From JAKPPT01 sp964630305 (lineage in GTDB: Bacteria > Spirochaetota > Spirochaetia > Treponematales > UBA12059): 64,000 nucleotides of DNA. The position numbers were made by a program, and so were the translations under genes. Positions within the stretch are counted from its first letter, which is position 1, and the number at the start of each line of letters is the position of its first letter. The DNA is taken from positions 14,044-78,043 of the forward strand of contig CAZVTR010000004.1 of NCBI GenBank assembly GCA_964630305.1. Direction: 5' to 3'. The notes below the pieces were generated by a model, which had not been told where the DNA came from, searched no databases, and saw nothing but the letters and a program-made list of their open reading frames with translations. Below are positions 53,155-62,113 of the stretch, one piece after another.

Positions 53155-53182
53155 ATCATAGCAAAAAAATGCAATAAGTAAA
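53155..53182 (-). promoter_or_regulatory. cfpA promoter
   Basis: Minus strand TTTACT (53182-53177), 16 nt, TATGAT (53160-53155); predicted leader of about 25 nt containing AGAAGGAG before the ATG at 53123. This contrasts with the leaderless genes of the window. The remaining region to 53354 is AT-rich with no other feature that I can identify. Confidence 0.5.
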
Positions 53183-53354
53183 GTAGTATTTTAAAAAAAA
53201 ATGCACGATATTTTCATTAATATGGAAGAAATTTGATTTTTTTATAAATTTTCTTATAGAATATTCGGAAAAACCATTTTGCTACACTTATCACTTGCCA
53301 ATTCTTAAATCATATTTCATTATATACTATAGACAGCTCATTAAAGAGGTTGCA

Positions 53355-54161
53355 ATGAAAAAAATAAGTTGTTTTATTTTTATTTGTTTAGTAAGTGTCC
53401 TATTATTTTCTGATACGCGAAGTGAGGCTATTGACTTTTTTATTGTATTTGACAAATCAAAATCCATGGCTGATAAAATTGAAAAAGCACGTGCTTATAC
53501 TGCGCAAGAGATTCTTGGCCGGTATGTTATGAATAATGACTGGATTTGTTTTATGGAGTTTTACGGTACCACAAATGTTTTATTCAAAGGCACAATTACC
53601 AACGAGCAGGACAAAAAACGGCTAATTCAATCATTGCTTGCTATAGAAGCAAACGGACGATACACCGATATTGGTAATGCACTCGATGTGTTAAAACAAG
53701 AAGTAATTACCCGCGGACATCCAGAACGGTCCAAATATATACTGCTCGTAACTGATCTTAGGCAGGAAGCACCTCCCCAAAGTAAATATCAATCAACTGA
53801 TTATTCTATCACTCATCCTGCGCTTGAGTATGTATTAAAAAAAGAAATGGACGGTTTTTACCTCATAACACTTGGATTAACAATAGAAAGTAAAGCTCAT
53901 GACCTCGCAGAATATGTAATAAAAACGCTTACACAACTGCCAGAAAGAAATTCCGGACAGATTCCTGGAGCATCTGACGAAATTTATACCGCCACAGAAG
54001 GCACTACTGCATTACAGCAAAAAAATCTCACTGCAGACAAGCATTTTTCTCAAACTAATAGTATACTTATAGTAATTCTAGGTATTTTTATTGTGATAGG
54101 TGTTGTATTTTTTATTCTTTTTGTACGGAAAAGAAAATCAGCTGTGAAGGATAAAGAGTGA
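53355..54161 (+). CDS. von Willebrand factor A-domain membrane protein (Tp0750-like position)
   Basis: A 268-residue exported protein: signal peptide (about 1-24), vWA domain with the metal-ion site DKSKS (33-37, DxSxS), YTDIGNAL for the Thr, and VTDLRQ for the Asp, then one C-terminal membrane segment (about 238-258) and a basic tail. So the vWA domain faces the periplasm and is anchored at the C-terminus. Its position next to cfpA and near a Tp0751-related gene matches Tp0750 of T. pallidum, a vWA protein reported to interact with fibrinogen (recalled). The ATG at 53355 follows AGAGG. The stop overlaps the DHH gene as GTGA. Confidence 0.8.
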   Translation: MKKISCFIFICLVSVLLFSDTRSEAIDFFIVFDKSKSMADKIEKARAYTAQEILGRYVMNNDWICFMEFYGTTNVLFKGTITNEQDKKRLIQSLLAIEANGRYTDIGNALDVLKQEVITRGHPERSKYILLVTDLRQEAPPQSKYQSTDYSITHPALEYVLKKEMDGFYLITLGLTIESKAHDLAEYVIKTLTQLPERNSGQIPGASDEIYTATEGTTALQQKNLTADKHFSQTNSILIVILGIFIVIGVVFFILFVRKRKSAVKDKE

Positions 54162-55138
54162 ATTTAGTAGAATTTTATGATGTTTTAAAAAACCATAATA
54201 ATTTTATTATTACCACTCATTTGAGCCCAGACCCCGATGGACTTGGTGCAGAAATTGGACTCTTTCGCGCTTTAAAAAAGGCTGGGAAAAATGTGCGAAT
54301 AATAAATGCAATGCCCTATGCTTCACGATACCAATTTCTTGAGCAAGAGCAATGTATCGAAATCATATCAGATACTAATACATCAATACTTAAAGACAAA
54401 ACATGGAATATAATACTTTTAGATACTAATGACCTTAATTTTATTGGTAAAATGGCTGACTATGTACCAGTTGATGATCCTAGATTATATATTATAGATC
54501 ATCACGATATGCCATCAGATCAAAAGAATACGCTCATTTTAGCTGACTATTCATCAACCTGTGAAATAATATTTGATATTATAAAAATGCTTAAAATTGA
54601 GCCCGATGCTCTCTGTGCATCTGCTTTGTTAGCAGGTATCGTATATGATACAGGTTCCTTTGCCTATTCAAAGACAGGTATTCACACATTTGAAGCAGCT
54701 GCAGAATTATTTAAATATGGTGCTAATCCTACTCAAATCCATTCACAACTATATGAATCATCAAGTATCAGTGTATTACTACTAAAAAAAGCTGTGCTAT
54801 CTACACTAGAGCTCTTCCATAATGATCAAATTGCAGTACTTTTCCTGACTCAAGAAATATTAAAAAAAACAAAAACAGAGATAGAAGATGCTAATGATAT
54901 AATCAATATGCCATTGCAGAGTGAATCGGTTAAAATTTCAATTTTTCTTAAACAAGAATCCCGTAAACAAGTACGCTGTTCACTGCGTTCAAAAGGCACT
55001 ATAAATGTAGCTTCAATAGCACAGGATTTTGGCGGGGGCGGACATAGAAATGCTGCAGGTTTTCGCAGTGAACTGCCGCTTAAAGTAGTTAAAGAAAAAG
55101 TTATCAGGCATATTGAATCTCAACTTGATAAACAGTAA
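54158..55138 (+). CDS. DHH-family phosphoesterase (NrnA-like)
   Basis: A 326-residue cytoplasmic enzyme of the DHH/DHHA1 family, which degrades nano-RNA, pAp or cyclic dinucleotide-derived pGpG/pApA. Seen: HLSPDPDGLGAE (21-32), the central IDHHDMP, a later YDTGSF, and DHHA1 GGGGHRNAAGF (about 295-305). The length suits NrnA. GTG is the start, preceded by AAGGA and overlapping the vWA stop (GTGA). Its place between the vWA gene and the Tp0751-related gene is odd for a housekeeping enzyme and suggests an operon held together by expression rather than function. Substrate unproved. Confidence 0.88.
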   Translation: MNLVEFYDVLKNHNNFIITTHLSPDPDGLGAEIGLFRALKKAGKNVRIINAMPYASRYQFLEQEQCIEIISDTNTSILKDKTWNIILLDTNDLNFIGKMADYVPVDDPRLYIIDHHDMPSDQKNTLILADYSSTCEIIFDIIKMLKIEPDALCASALLAGIVYDTGSFAYSKTGIHTFEAAAELFKYGANPTQIHSQLYESSSISVLLLKKAVLSTLELFHNDQIAVLFLTQEILKKTKTEIEDANDIINMPLQSESVKISIFLKQESRKQVRCSLRSKGTINVASIAQDFGGGGHRNAAGFRSELPLKVVKEKVIRHIESQLDKQ

Positions 55139-55179
55139 ACTAGTTTAACAGTTTTTTAGTTCATGGAGTCATTTCTGCT

Positions 55180-56634
55180 ATGTTTAAGCGCAAGACTATT
55201 CTTGTACTCAGTATTATTATCATCTTAATTATTATTATTGCTGTACAGCTAATAAGTATATTTAAAACCTCAACTGCAAAATCAACTGATTATATAATGA
55301 CAAAACCAATTATTATAAATAATACCATGGATATAACCACCGAAAATGAATCTAAACAAAAACTGACAAGCTTTATTCCATTATCACAATCTGAAATTTT
55401 ACTTGGTATCATATCCTATGATTTAAACCTAGATGACTCTGAAGAACAAATTCATATTGTACGCAAACAGAATGATCCTGCAGGACATATAGTTTTAATA
55501 ATTGCTGTATATAATCAAAAAACAAAGACATGGTTCAGACTGATGGAATGTGAAACGCTCGTTACTCAATTAAAAACATTAAATCTTAGATTTCAGGCTA
55601 TTACTAATGATTCTATTATTAGTCTTATTTGTGAAGGTTTAAATGAAAAAAACGAATCAACACTAACTATTTATAGAATTATTGCGAAACCAGAAACAGT
55701 GGCAAATTTTACTCTTGTTCAAGTATTCTCAGATTACGGGGATTCTGTTTTATTAGATTCCACACAAAAATCTGAAAGTTATAGTATTGTTGTCTCACGA
55801 ACAATTCCCGAAACTCCTGATATGATTCTTGAAGAACGATGGGAATGGGATGCTACACCAAGCCGCTATATTAAAAAATCTGAAACAGTCATTAATAAAG
55901 ACAAGATAATAAATTCAAAAATTGAAAAATTGCTGCTATCTTCTTCAAAAGAAGAAATTACCCAATATATCACAGGCATCTGGTACCGTACAGCTGAAAA
56001 AAAACAACTATATATTGACTTTCAATTTAACGAAGAAAAAGTAATTTTTTCTGTAGAAGATTATTCTGAAATTTACTCAATTGATAGTATTACCATAACA
56101 AACCGTGGACTCTATATCAGTTGTTATAATCAGTCTATTGCTTCACTTAAAAGATATATAACGCTTGAAATTCGAACTGAAACAAGTATTGAATTACGTA
56201 TGTTTCAAAATCTGGGTGTAAAAGGCGATTCTGCTATAGATTGGAATGGTACATATAGCAGATTCTATAGCAGTATTAAAACAAAATCATTTTTTGAACA
56301 GCTCCCCAAAGAAATTCTCCTAAGCTTTAATGGAACATATAAAAATGATACAGGGTTACAGCTTGTACTTAATAGTCCCGAATATTCTTTAAGCAAAACG
56401 ACTACTGATACAGAACATGGCTTTTTTTATATTTTGCTTTATAACAACCAATATATTCTTGATTGTGTTCCTGTTAATAGTCCAAATGCTCAAAGAAAAG
56501 CATTTTTTATTAAAAAGAAAATTCAAAATAAATTAGACTCAAAAGCTACAATTTTAGAGCTAGTACCGATAAAAATTACACTCAAAGGACCTGTTGAAAC
56601 TGGAGAAACAGTAATTGAATTAAATAAGCAGTAA
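55180..56634 (+). CDS. Tp0751 (pallilysin)-related exported protein, no HEXXH motif
   Basis: A 484-residue protein with an N-terminal membrane anchor or uncleaved signal (about 5-27). Residues about 75-260: strand-rich, with YDLNLDDSEEQI, recalling an acidic repeat of VCBS type. Residues about 266-362: similar, as I recall it, to the lipocalin-like core of T. pallidum Tp0751: GIWYRTA here for GLWIQTE, SIASLKRYITLEI for SISSIRRRLEVTF, and DWNGTYSRFY for MWDGQYTRYH. The zinc motif HEVIH of Tp0751 aligns with TSIEL, so the protease ligands are absent. Residues about 370-484: a further beta-rich part that may be a second, degenerate copy. Possibly an adhesin; the function is unproved. Confidence 0.75.
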   Translation: MFKRKTILVLSIIIILIIIIAVQLISIFKTSTAKSTDYIMTKPIIINNTMDITTENESKQKLTSFIPLSQSEILLGIISYDLNLDDSEEQIHIVRKQNDPAGHIVLIIAVYNQKTKTWFRLMECETLVTQLKTLNLRFQAITNDSIISLICEGLNEKNESTLTIYRIIAKPETVANFTLVQVFSDYGDSVLLDSTQKSESYSIVVSRTIPETPDMILEERWEWDATPSRYIKKSETVINKDKIINSKIEKLLLSSSKEEITQYITGIWYRTAEKKQLYIDFQFNEEKVIFSVEDYSEIYSIDSITITNRGLYISCYNQSIASLKRYITLEIRTETSIELRMFQNLGVKGDSAIDWNGTYSRFYSSIKTKSFFEQLPKEILLSFNGTYKNDTGLQLVLNSPEYSLSKTTTDTEHGFFYILLYNNQYILDCVPVNSPNAQRKAFFIKKKIQNKLDSKATILELVPIKITLKGPVETGETVIELNKQ

Positions 56635-56637
56635 TCG

Positions 56638-57627
56638 TCAGGGTTCATTTGTTATCCATGCTTCGATGCCAGCTTCTTTTAGCTTTAAGGTAATTGTTTG
56701 GAAATCCTTGCTGGAAGTATAAATAAGCACAAGAAATATAGAATCTTTAGTGCGCTGAACAATTTTACTAACAATTCCGATAGATTCAAGTTTTTTTTGT
56801 AATGTTACAGCATTTTCATATTTTGAAAATGCTCCTGCTTGTAATATTACTGCATCAGAAGCATCGGATACTGATGTGCTATCTTTACTTTGTATTTCTT
56901 CACGCGCAGAAATCTTCTGTGCAGCAATCATTGAAAATGAAAGCATATATGTTTGAATACCAGTATAAAAAGAAAAATCAGTTGTTGTAACTTCTTGTAA
57001 ATTTTCCGTATACTTCTGAGAGGCTTTTTCATCACCAAGATACGAAAGCAGCTGTAAAGCAGATATTTTTACGAATACATTGTTAGAAAGTGCAAGCTGT
57101 TCTACTTCTTTTAAAGCTATTGTTTGATATGATGTTGCATACAAAATCCAAAAGTTTAATAAGCGTTTATATTCCGCATACTCAGTATCTTGTATTGTTG
57201 AAAGTAGAACTGAACATTTTTCATATTCACCAATAATCAACGATGCAATTGCATATTGCAAAATTTCTATAGGTTCGAGCTGTTTTAATTTTTGAATTTT
57301 ATTGTAGCAATCACAAACATCAGTCCACCGTCCCATTACTTCAAAAAGGGACAGTAATTCTTTAAGAACAAGTATTCTTTGACTGTTAGTAAGTGCATCA
57401 AGCGGCAATAAGCTTTTCAGCAGTTCTTCATATACATCGAGTTTTTGCAATTTATTGCTCACTGCATGAGCAGTTTCTGGAAAATTTCCATTAGACAGAG
57501 CTTGAATGAGCTGTTTTTGATAAGCAGTAATCTGTGTATTCTGAGCAAAAAGCACAGAACCTACTATCCAAAAAAAAATTATAATTAGATTTTTATGTAT
57601 CTTGTTGTTTTTTTGCTGTTTCTTCAT
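56638..57627 (-). CDS. SPOR-domain protein
   Basis: A 329-residue exported protein with an N-terminal signal or anchor (about 12-28) and a helical TPR-like middle (about 45-240). At the C-terminus is a SPOR domain (about 257-329: ILQAGAFSKYENAVTLQKKL, LVLIYTSSKDF and EAGIEAWITN), which binds denuded peptidoglycan. It is likely to act in the periplasm at sites of wall turnover or division. It overlaps the LapA-like gene by 35 nt and is the last gene of a minus-strand series that includes miaB. It is convergent with the Tp0751-related gene (3 nt apart). Confidence 0.82.
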   Translation of the reverse strand: MKKQQKNNKIHKNLIIIFFWIVGSVLFAQNTQITAYQKQLIQALSNGNFPETAHAVSNKLQKLDVYEELLKSLLPLDALTNSQRILVLKELLSLFEVMGRWTDVCDCYNKIQKLKQLEPIEILQYAIASLIIGEYEKCSVLLSTIQDTEYAEYKRLLNFWILYATSYQTIALKEVEQLALSNNVFVKISALQLLSYLGDEKASQKYTENLQEVTTTDFSFYTGIQTYMLSFSMIAAQKISAREEIQSKDSTSVSDASDAVILQAGAFSKYENAVTLQKKLESIGIVSKIVQRTKDSIFLVLIYTSSKDFQTITLKLKEAGIEAWITNEP

Positions 57628-57868
57628 GAGAAACCGGTTTTTCCTTTTGAGGTTGTTTTTTGCTGGCTTTTATCGTATTTACAAAAATTATTAGAAACGA
57701 AAATAGCATCCCTAGCATAAAAACAATAGCCAGCACTATTATTGTCGGAACATTTTCCATTTTTGCAAAACCAAATGACAGAGTCATTCTATAGTCTAAA
57801 TTAAATCCGACAAATACAATACAGATGGCTACTATCACCATAAATAGCAACAATTTCCAGGGTATCAT
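57593..57868 (-). CDS. LapA-like two-segment membrane protein (DUF1049)
   Basis: A 91-residue protein with two hydrophobic helices (about 5-22 and 43-66) separated by a short loop containing YRMTLSFGFAKMENVP, and a highly charged Lys/Glu tail (KASKKQPQKEKPVSHEE). This is the layout of LapA-type (DUF1049) proteins, in other bacteria concerned with LPS assembly. Treponemes lack classical LPS, so the role here is unknown. GGAGTG precedes the ATG; the gene follows miaB by 7 nt. Confidence 0.6.
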   Translation of the reverse strand: MIPWKLLLFMVIVAICIVFVGFNLDYRMTLSFGFAKMENVPTIIVLAIVFMLGMLFSFLIIFVNTIKASKKQPQKEKPVSHEETAKKQQDT

Positions 57869-57875
57869 AGACTAA

Positions 57876-59201
57876 TCACTCCATAACATTAATAAGCTTA
57901 CCTTTAAAAGTGTTGCCTGATATTGATGAAATGTCAACCATGCAAAATTTGCCAATTAGAGACATATCTCCCTCAAAGCAAACCATAATATCTTGCTCAG
58001 TTCGTGCCAATAGTTCTGTTTTTTTTCTTTTAGAGATTCCTTCAACAAGGACTACAAGTTTTTTCCCAACTAATTGCTGCATTACTGTTTTTGTTAATTC
58101 TTTTTGAACTGCAATAATACGTGCTAAACGCTCCTTTTTCTGAGCGAGCGGAATTTGCCCAGGCATCGATGCTGCTGGAGTACCCTTGCGAGGATTATAG
58201 TAGTACATAAATGAATAAATGAACTGAGCTTGCTTCATAAGTTCTATTGTTTTTGATACATCATCCTCTGTTTCTCCTGGGAACCCAATGAGTATGTCGG
58301 TAGAGAGTGTAATATCTGGCATTTCTTTTCGTAAAAGTTGCACTAAATTGAGATACTGTTCACTTGAGTAATGCCTATTCATTGCTTTGAGTATTGTATC
58401 TGAACCATGCTGAACGCAAAGATGCAGATGTTTTGCAATGATTTCATGCTTTTGCATAACGTGTATAATATCGATCGATAAATCTTTCGGGTGACTGGTT
58501 AGAAATCGAATTCGCTGTATTGGAGTATGCTTGCAATGCTCTGCAACCATATCAAGCAGGTGAGCAAATCCTATGCTGCAATTTGTATCAGTCCACTGAT
58601 ACGAATTAACATTTTGTCCTAATAGGGTTATTTCTCGGACACCGTTTTCTGCTAATGCATCCAGTTCATGCAATATTGATTCTGGACTCCGTGCTATCTC
58701 ACGGCCTCGCACATATGGAACTATGCAATATGTACAAAAATTATTACAGCCATGACTAATAGGAACAAAAGCCTGTAATGCACCGCTTGTTCCATGATAC
58801 GCTGCGAATTGATATACTGGTTTTTCTTCAAATAATGGAGCTTTAATAATTCTCTTATCAATTGATTGTACAATTGATTCAAAATTATTTTTTTGAAAAT
58901 TTCCTAACACAAAATCAACTTCCGGTGCCAAAGTTTGAATAGAATCTTTTTGATTTTCTGCTAGACAACCTGTAACAAGCAAATAGAAATGTTTTTGTTT
59001 TTTTAATGCGCACAGCTGCTTTATCCGCGACCACGCTCGATTTTCTGCTGTAGCTCGCACCACACAGGTGTTGACAATAACAAAGTCGGCTTCAGAAACT
59101 TCTTGTGTTTCTTCCCAATTATATGCGTGGAGAATCTGCTGTAATGCAGCAGACTCTGCCTTATTCATTTGACACCCATATGTTTCAAGGAGATATTTCA
59201 T
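57876..59201 (-). CDS. miaB: tRNA-2-methylthio-N6-dimethylallyladenosine synthase
   Basis: Radical-SAM methylthiotransferase that adds a methylthio group to i6A37 in tRNAs. The 441 residues carry the N-terminal UPF0004 cluster Cys (C10, C46, C79), the radical-SAM motif HGCNNFCTYCIVPYVRGRE (about 149-167) and a C-terminal TRAM domain (VLVEGISKRKKTELLARTE). All six ligand Cys are present. Members of this enzyme group include RimO and MtaB; the CIVPYVRGREI stretch favours MiaB. It is preceded 20 nt upstream by a small membrane protein gene. Confidence 0.94.
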   Translation of the reverse strand: MKYLLETYGCQMNKAESAALQQILHAYNWEETQEVSEADFVIVNTCVVRATAENRAWSRIKQLCALKKQKHFYLLVTGCLAENQKDSIQTLAPEVDFVLGNFQKNNFESIVQSIDKRIIKAPLFEEKPVYQFAAYHGTSGALQAFVPISHGCNNFCTYCIVPYVRGREIARSPESILHELDALAENGVREITLLGQNVNSYQWTDTNCSIGFAHLLDMVAEHCKHTPIQRIRFLTSHPKDLSIDIIHVMQKHEIIAKHLHLCVQHGSDTILKAMNRHYSSEQYLNLVQLLRKEMPDITLSTDILIGFPGETEDDVSKTIELMKQAQFIYSFMYYYNPRKGTPAASMPGQIPLAQKKERLARIIAVQKELTKTVMQQLVGKKLVVLVEGISKRKKTELLARTEQDIMVCFEGDMSLIGKFCMVDISSISGNTFKGKLINVME

Positions 59202-59220
59202 GGATATTTACGTGCAATGC

Positions 59221-59571
59221 TTAGCTTCGCGATTTAAGCGCTCGAATAAATTGGACAATATTGTAAATTCCAAAACCAATTAATCCTATACCTGCCAAAC
59301 TGGCAAATCCTTTTACGAGATGTTTTGCAAACAATGTAGCAATTCCTAATGCACCAACACCCAAAGAAACAACAGCAGTTGCTTGCACTTCATCTTTTTT
59401 TCTAAAAAATTGATATATGCCTGCAACAGCGAGAACTCCTCCAATTACTGGCCCTATTATAGGGGCTGTGATTAAATTACCAACAACAAGCGCAGCAATT
59501 CCACCAGCAGTTGCAAAAACTCCTCTCACTCCATATTGACGTGTTTTTTCTACTGATACTGGATAGTCCAT
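59221..59571 (-). CDS. small glycine-rich membrane protein, unknown
   Basis: A 116-residue protein with three or four hydrophobic, Gly/Ala/Ile-rich segments (about 15-53, 65-83 and 88-108), including GNLITAPIIGPVIGGVLAVAG. I do not recognise a family; the Gly spacing recalls glycine-zipper membrane proteins. A strong AGGAGG precedes the ATG. It lies between the AICAR transformylase and miaB genes in the same direction. Confidence 0.6.
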   Translation of the reverse strand: MDYPVSVEKTRQYGVRGVFATAGGIAALVVGNLITAPIIGPVIGGVLAVAGIYQFFRKKDEVQATAVVSLGVGALGIATLFAKHLVKGFASLAGIGLIGFGIYNIVQFIRALKSRS

Positions 59572-59597
59572 AGCAACCTCCTAAAATTTTTTGTATA

Positions 59598-60854
59598 CTA
59601 ATGCCTGAAACAGCGTTGACCGGTAAATTTCATAGCAACGTGTGCTTCATTGCATGCCTGGATTATTTCATAATCGCGCAGTGCTCCACCAGGCTGAATA
59701 ACAGCTGTAATACCCTCTCTAATCCCAACATCGAGTCCATCACGAAATGGGAAAAATGCATCTGAAACCATGACGCTGCCCGGCAAATTAGCCTTACAAG
59801 CAACGACAGATTCCCATACAGCATTTTTGATTTGTTCCTGTTCACACTCATTCCAAGATTTTCCAGTCTGTTCCCAGCACAGTCGGTCTGCTAGTTTCTT
59901 GTAGGCTTTATCTCGTGCAATTTCTGCGACCCCTACTCTGTCTTGTTCACCCGTACCTATGCCTAATGTTGTTTTATCTTTAACATATAAAATTGAATTG
60001 CTGGTTACACCGCATTCTACAGCCCAGCCAAACAGCATATCTTCATATTCGCGCTCGTCTGGTTCACGCTCTACAGCATACTGAACACCTTTATGCTCAC
60101 ATACAGCGGGAAGTAAATTTTCTTTAGCCTGAATTACATTTGCAAATGATACCTGTACAATGCAACCGCCATCTAGTAAAGTTTTAAAATCGAGATTGCG
60201 TACAGGAGCATATTTATAGAGTTGTTCCATTTCGGTAATTTTCATAATCCGAATATTTTTTTTAGCTTGCAAGACTTCAATTGCTCGATCTTCATATTCA
60301 GGAGCAGCAACTACTTCACAGTAAGAAGCGGCTATAAGTTTTGCTGTTTCAAAATCAATTTGTCTGTTTACTACTACTGCTCCGCCGAAAGCTGCAATCC
60401 TATCTGCATAATATGCTTTTTGATATGCATCGATTAAAGTATCGGCTTGAGCCACTCCAGAAGGATTATTATGCTTTATAATAGCGCAGGCAGGCTTATT
60501 ATGGAGATAGCGCAGAATCGCCAGTGCACTATCGACATCGGTAAGATTAGTTTTTCCCGGATGCTTGCCGAACTGAATTAATTCAGCGCTGGTTACAAGC
60601 CTGCCATACGGTTCCAGCATGGCAACACCTGCAATACTGATATTGGCCTGTACTGGACGGTATAGTGCTGCAGGCTGATCGGGATTTTCACCATACCGTA
60701 ACCCTTTGGTCTCTCCATCTACATTCCAAGTTACTTTTTTGAAAAGAAGCGTATCTGCTTTTCCAGAAGCATCTCTGAATATTATTTCCATTGTTTCAGG
60801 GAAATTTTCCTGAACAACCTGCTTATATATTTCTGATAATTTTTGATTGGACAT
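59598..60854 (-). CDS. stand-alone AICAR transformylase-type protein (PurH C-terminal domain)
   Basis: A 418-residue protein equivalent to the AICAR formyltransferase half of PurH, which passes a formyl group from 10-formyl-THF to AICAR in purine synthesis. Seen: LRYGENPDQPAALY, FGKHPGKTNLTDVDSAL, KHNNPSG (127-133, catalytic Lys-His kept; Cys of the usual NPCG is Ser), DAFFPFRDG and the end QPGGALRDYE and FTGQRCFRH. There is no N-terminal IMP-cyclohydrolase (MGS) domain, unlike the about 520-residue fused enzyme. The cyclohydrolase step would need another gene. A TATAAT box 6 nt before the ATG suggests leaderless transcription. Confidence 0.9.
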   Translation of the reverse strand: MSNQKLSEIYKQVVQENFPETMEIIFRDASGKADTLLFKKVTWNVDGETKGLRYGENPDQPAALYRPVQANISIAGVAMLEPYGRLVTSAELIQFGKHPGKTNLTDVDSALAILRYLHNKPACAIIKHNNPSGVAQADTLIDAYQKAYYADRIAAFGGAVVVNRQIDFETAKLIAASYCEVVAAPEYEDRAIEVLQAKKNIRIMKITEMEQLYKYAPVRNLDFKTLLDGGCIVQVSFANVIQAKENLLPAVCEHKGVQYAVEREPDEREYEDMLFGWAVECGVTSNSILYVKDKTTLGIGTGEQDRVGVAEIARDKAYKKLADRLCWEQTGKSWNECEQEQIKNAVWESVVACKANLPGSVMVSDAFFPFRDGLDVGIREGITAVIQPGGALRDYEIIQACNEAHVAMKFTGQRCFRH

Positions 60855-60860
60855 GCATAC

Positions 60861-60889
60861 ATTATAATAAAATAATTGATATGAAACAA
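60861..60889 (-). promoter_or_regulatory. promoter of the AICAR transformylase gene, predicted leaderless
   Basis: Minus strand TTGTTT (60889-60884), 17 nt, perfect TATAAT (60866-60861), then 6 nt to the ATG at 60854. This is one of the clearest leaderless arrangements in the window. Confidence 0.6.
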
Positions 60890-60948
60890 TAGCAAATGCT
60901 AGCTGTATATATAGCTATTAAGTTTAATCCATAGTATATTTAGTTTTT

Positions 60949-62103
60949 ATGAAGCTTTCAAAACGATTCACAATAGCATTAGAAGAAAACGCAATCACAC
61001 TTAAAAAAAAAGAATTGGCATCACAAGGCATCACAATTTTTGATGCTTCTTCGAGCAATCCAACAAAATGTAATTTAATTCCAGATGATTCTGTTTTCTC
61101 TTATTTTTATAATAAAGCAATAAAAACGTATACTCCTGACCCTCAAGGACTCTATAGCGCACGAGCTGCTTTAGCTCATTACTACGATTCAAAACCTGAA
61201 AATTTTTTTCTTACAGCAAGCACATCCGAAGCATACAGTTGGATTTTTAAACTATTAGGAAACCCTGGCGATACTTTTTTAATTCCCAAACCAGGTTATC
61301 CGTTATTTGATTTTCTTGCTGAGCAAGAATGCGTAAAACTTGCACCATACTATCTTGAGTACGTCCATCCAGATGGCTGGCATATCGATTTAGAAACTCT
61401 TGAAAATGCAATTCGAACCCATTCACCAAAAGGTATCATTGTTATTAACCCTAATAATCCTACAGGTTCATATATTTCAAACGATGAGTATGAAACACTG
61501 ATTCGTCTCTGTAAGCAGTATGATCTTTCTGTGATTGCGGATGAAGTTTTTTATCCATTTACTTTAAATATTAATGAGAAACATGTATCGTTTATTCATT
61601 GCAATGATATTCCTGTATTTACTTTAAATGGACTTTCTAAATTACTATGTCTTCCGCAGGCTAAACAAGGATGGATACATGTATCAAATATGGTATCCTC
61701 AGAAGCGCGCAGCCATCTTGAACTCATTGCGGACACGTTTCTATCCGCAAATATTTTTACGATGACGGCACTTCCTGAACTATTACATCATGCTACGCAG
61801 TGGCAAACTATTGTACAAAATCGTATTATTCAAAATTATCAAACTGCACATTCTTTTTTTCAAGGAACAAGTCCGATACGTGTACGCACAGCACAGGGAG
61901 GCTGGTCAGTTATGCTCGAAGTTCCGCGATATGTATCCGATGAACAATTAATACTCGATTTTTTAACTACCTATCATATGTACTTACAACCTGGATATTT
62001 TTTTGATACAAAGGAAGCTGGCATTGTAGTACCCAGTCTTATTCTTGAACCAGAAGCATTTAAAAAATGCATGGCGATACTTCAAACCATATTTACAGAA
62101 TGA
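60949..62103 (+). CDS. PLP-dependent aminotransferase (class I/II)
   Basis: A 384-residue cytoplasmic aminotransferase, fold type I. PLP motifs: TASTSEAYSWIFKL, PGYPLFDFL, VINPNNPTGSY, ADEVFYPF and NGLSKLLCLPQAKQGW with the Schiff-base Lys near 231. It is of the general aspartate/alanine/tyrosine type; the substrate pair is not readable from sequence. A TATATT (60935-60940) lies 8 nt before the ATG with no clear -35 or ribosome site. It is convergent with the PEP-synthase-like gene, 10 nt apart. Confidence 0.88.
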   Translation: MKLSKRFTIALEENAITLKKKELASQGITIFDASSSNPTKCNLIPDDSVFSYFYNKAIKTYTPDPQGLYSARAALAHYYDSKPENFFLTASTSEAYSWIFKLLGNPGDTFLIPKPGYPLFDFLAEQECVKLAPYYLEYVHPDGWHIDLETLENAIRTHSPKGIIVINPNNPTGSYISNDEYETLIRLCKQYDLSVIADEVFYPFTLNINEKHVSFIHCNDIPVFTLNGLSKLLCLPQAKQGWIHVSNMVSSEARSHLELIADTFLSANIFTMTALPELLHHATQWQTIVQNRIIQNYQTAHSFFQGTSPIRVRTAQGGWSVMLEVPRYVSDEQLILDFLTTYHMYLQPGYFFDTKEAGIVVPSLILEPEAFKKCMAILQTIFTE

Positions 62104-62113
62104 CTATTCATGC

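Noticed and set aside
55180..56634. Zinc-protease motif HEXXH in the Tp0751-related protein
   Set aside because: No HEXXH occurs anywhere in the 484 residues.
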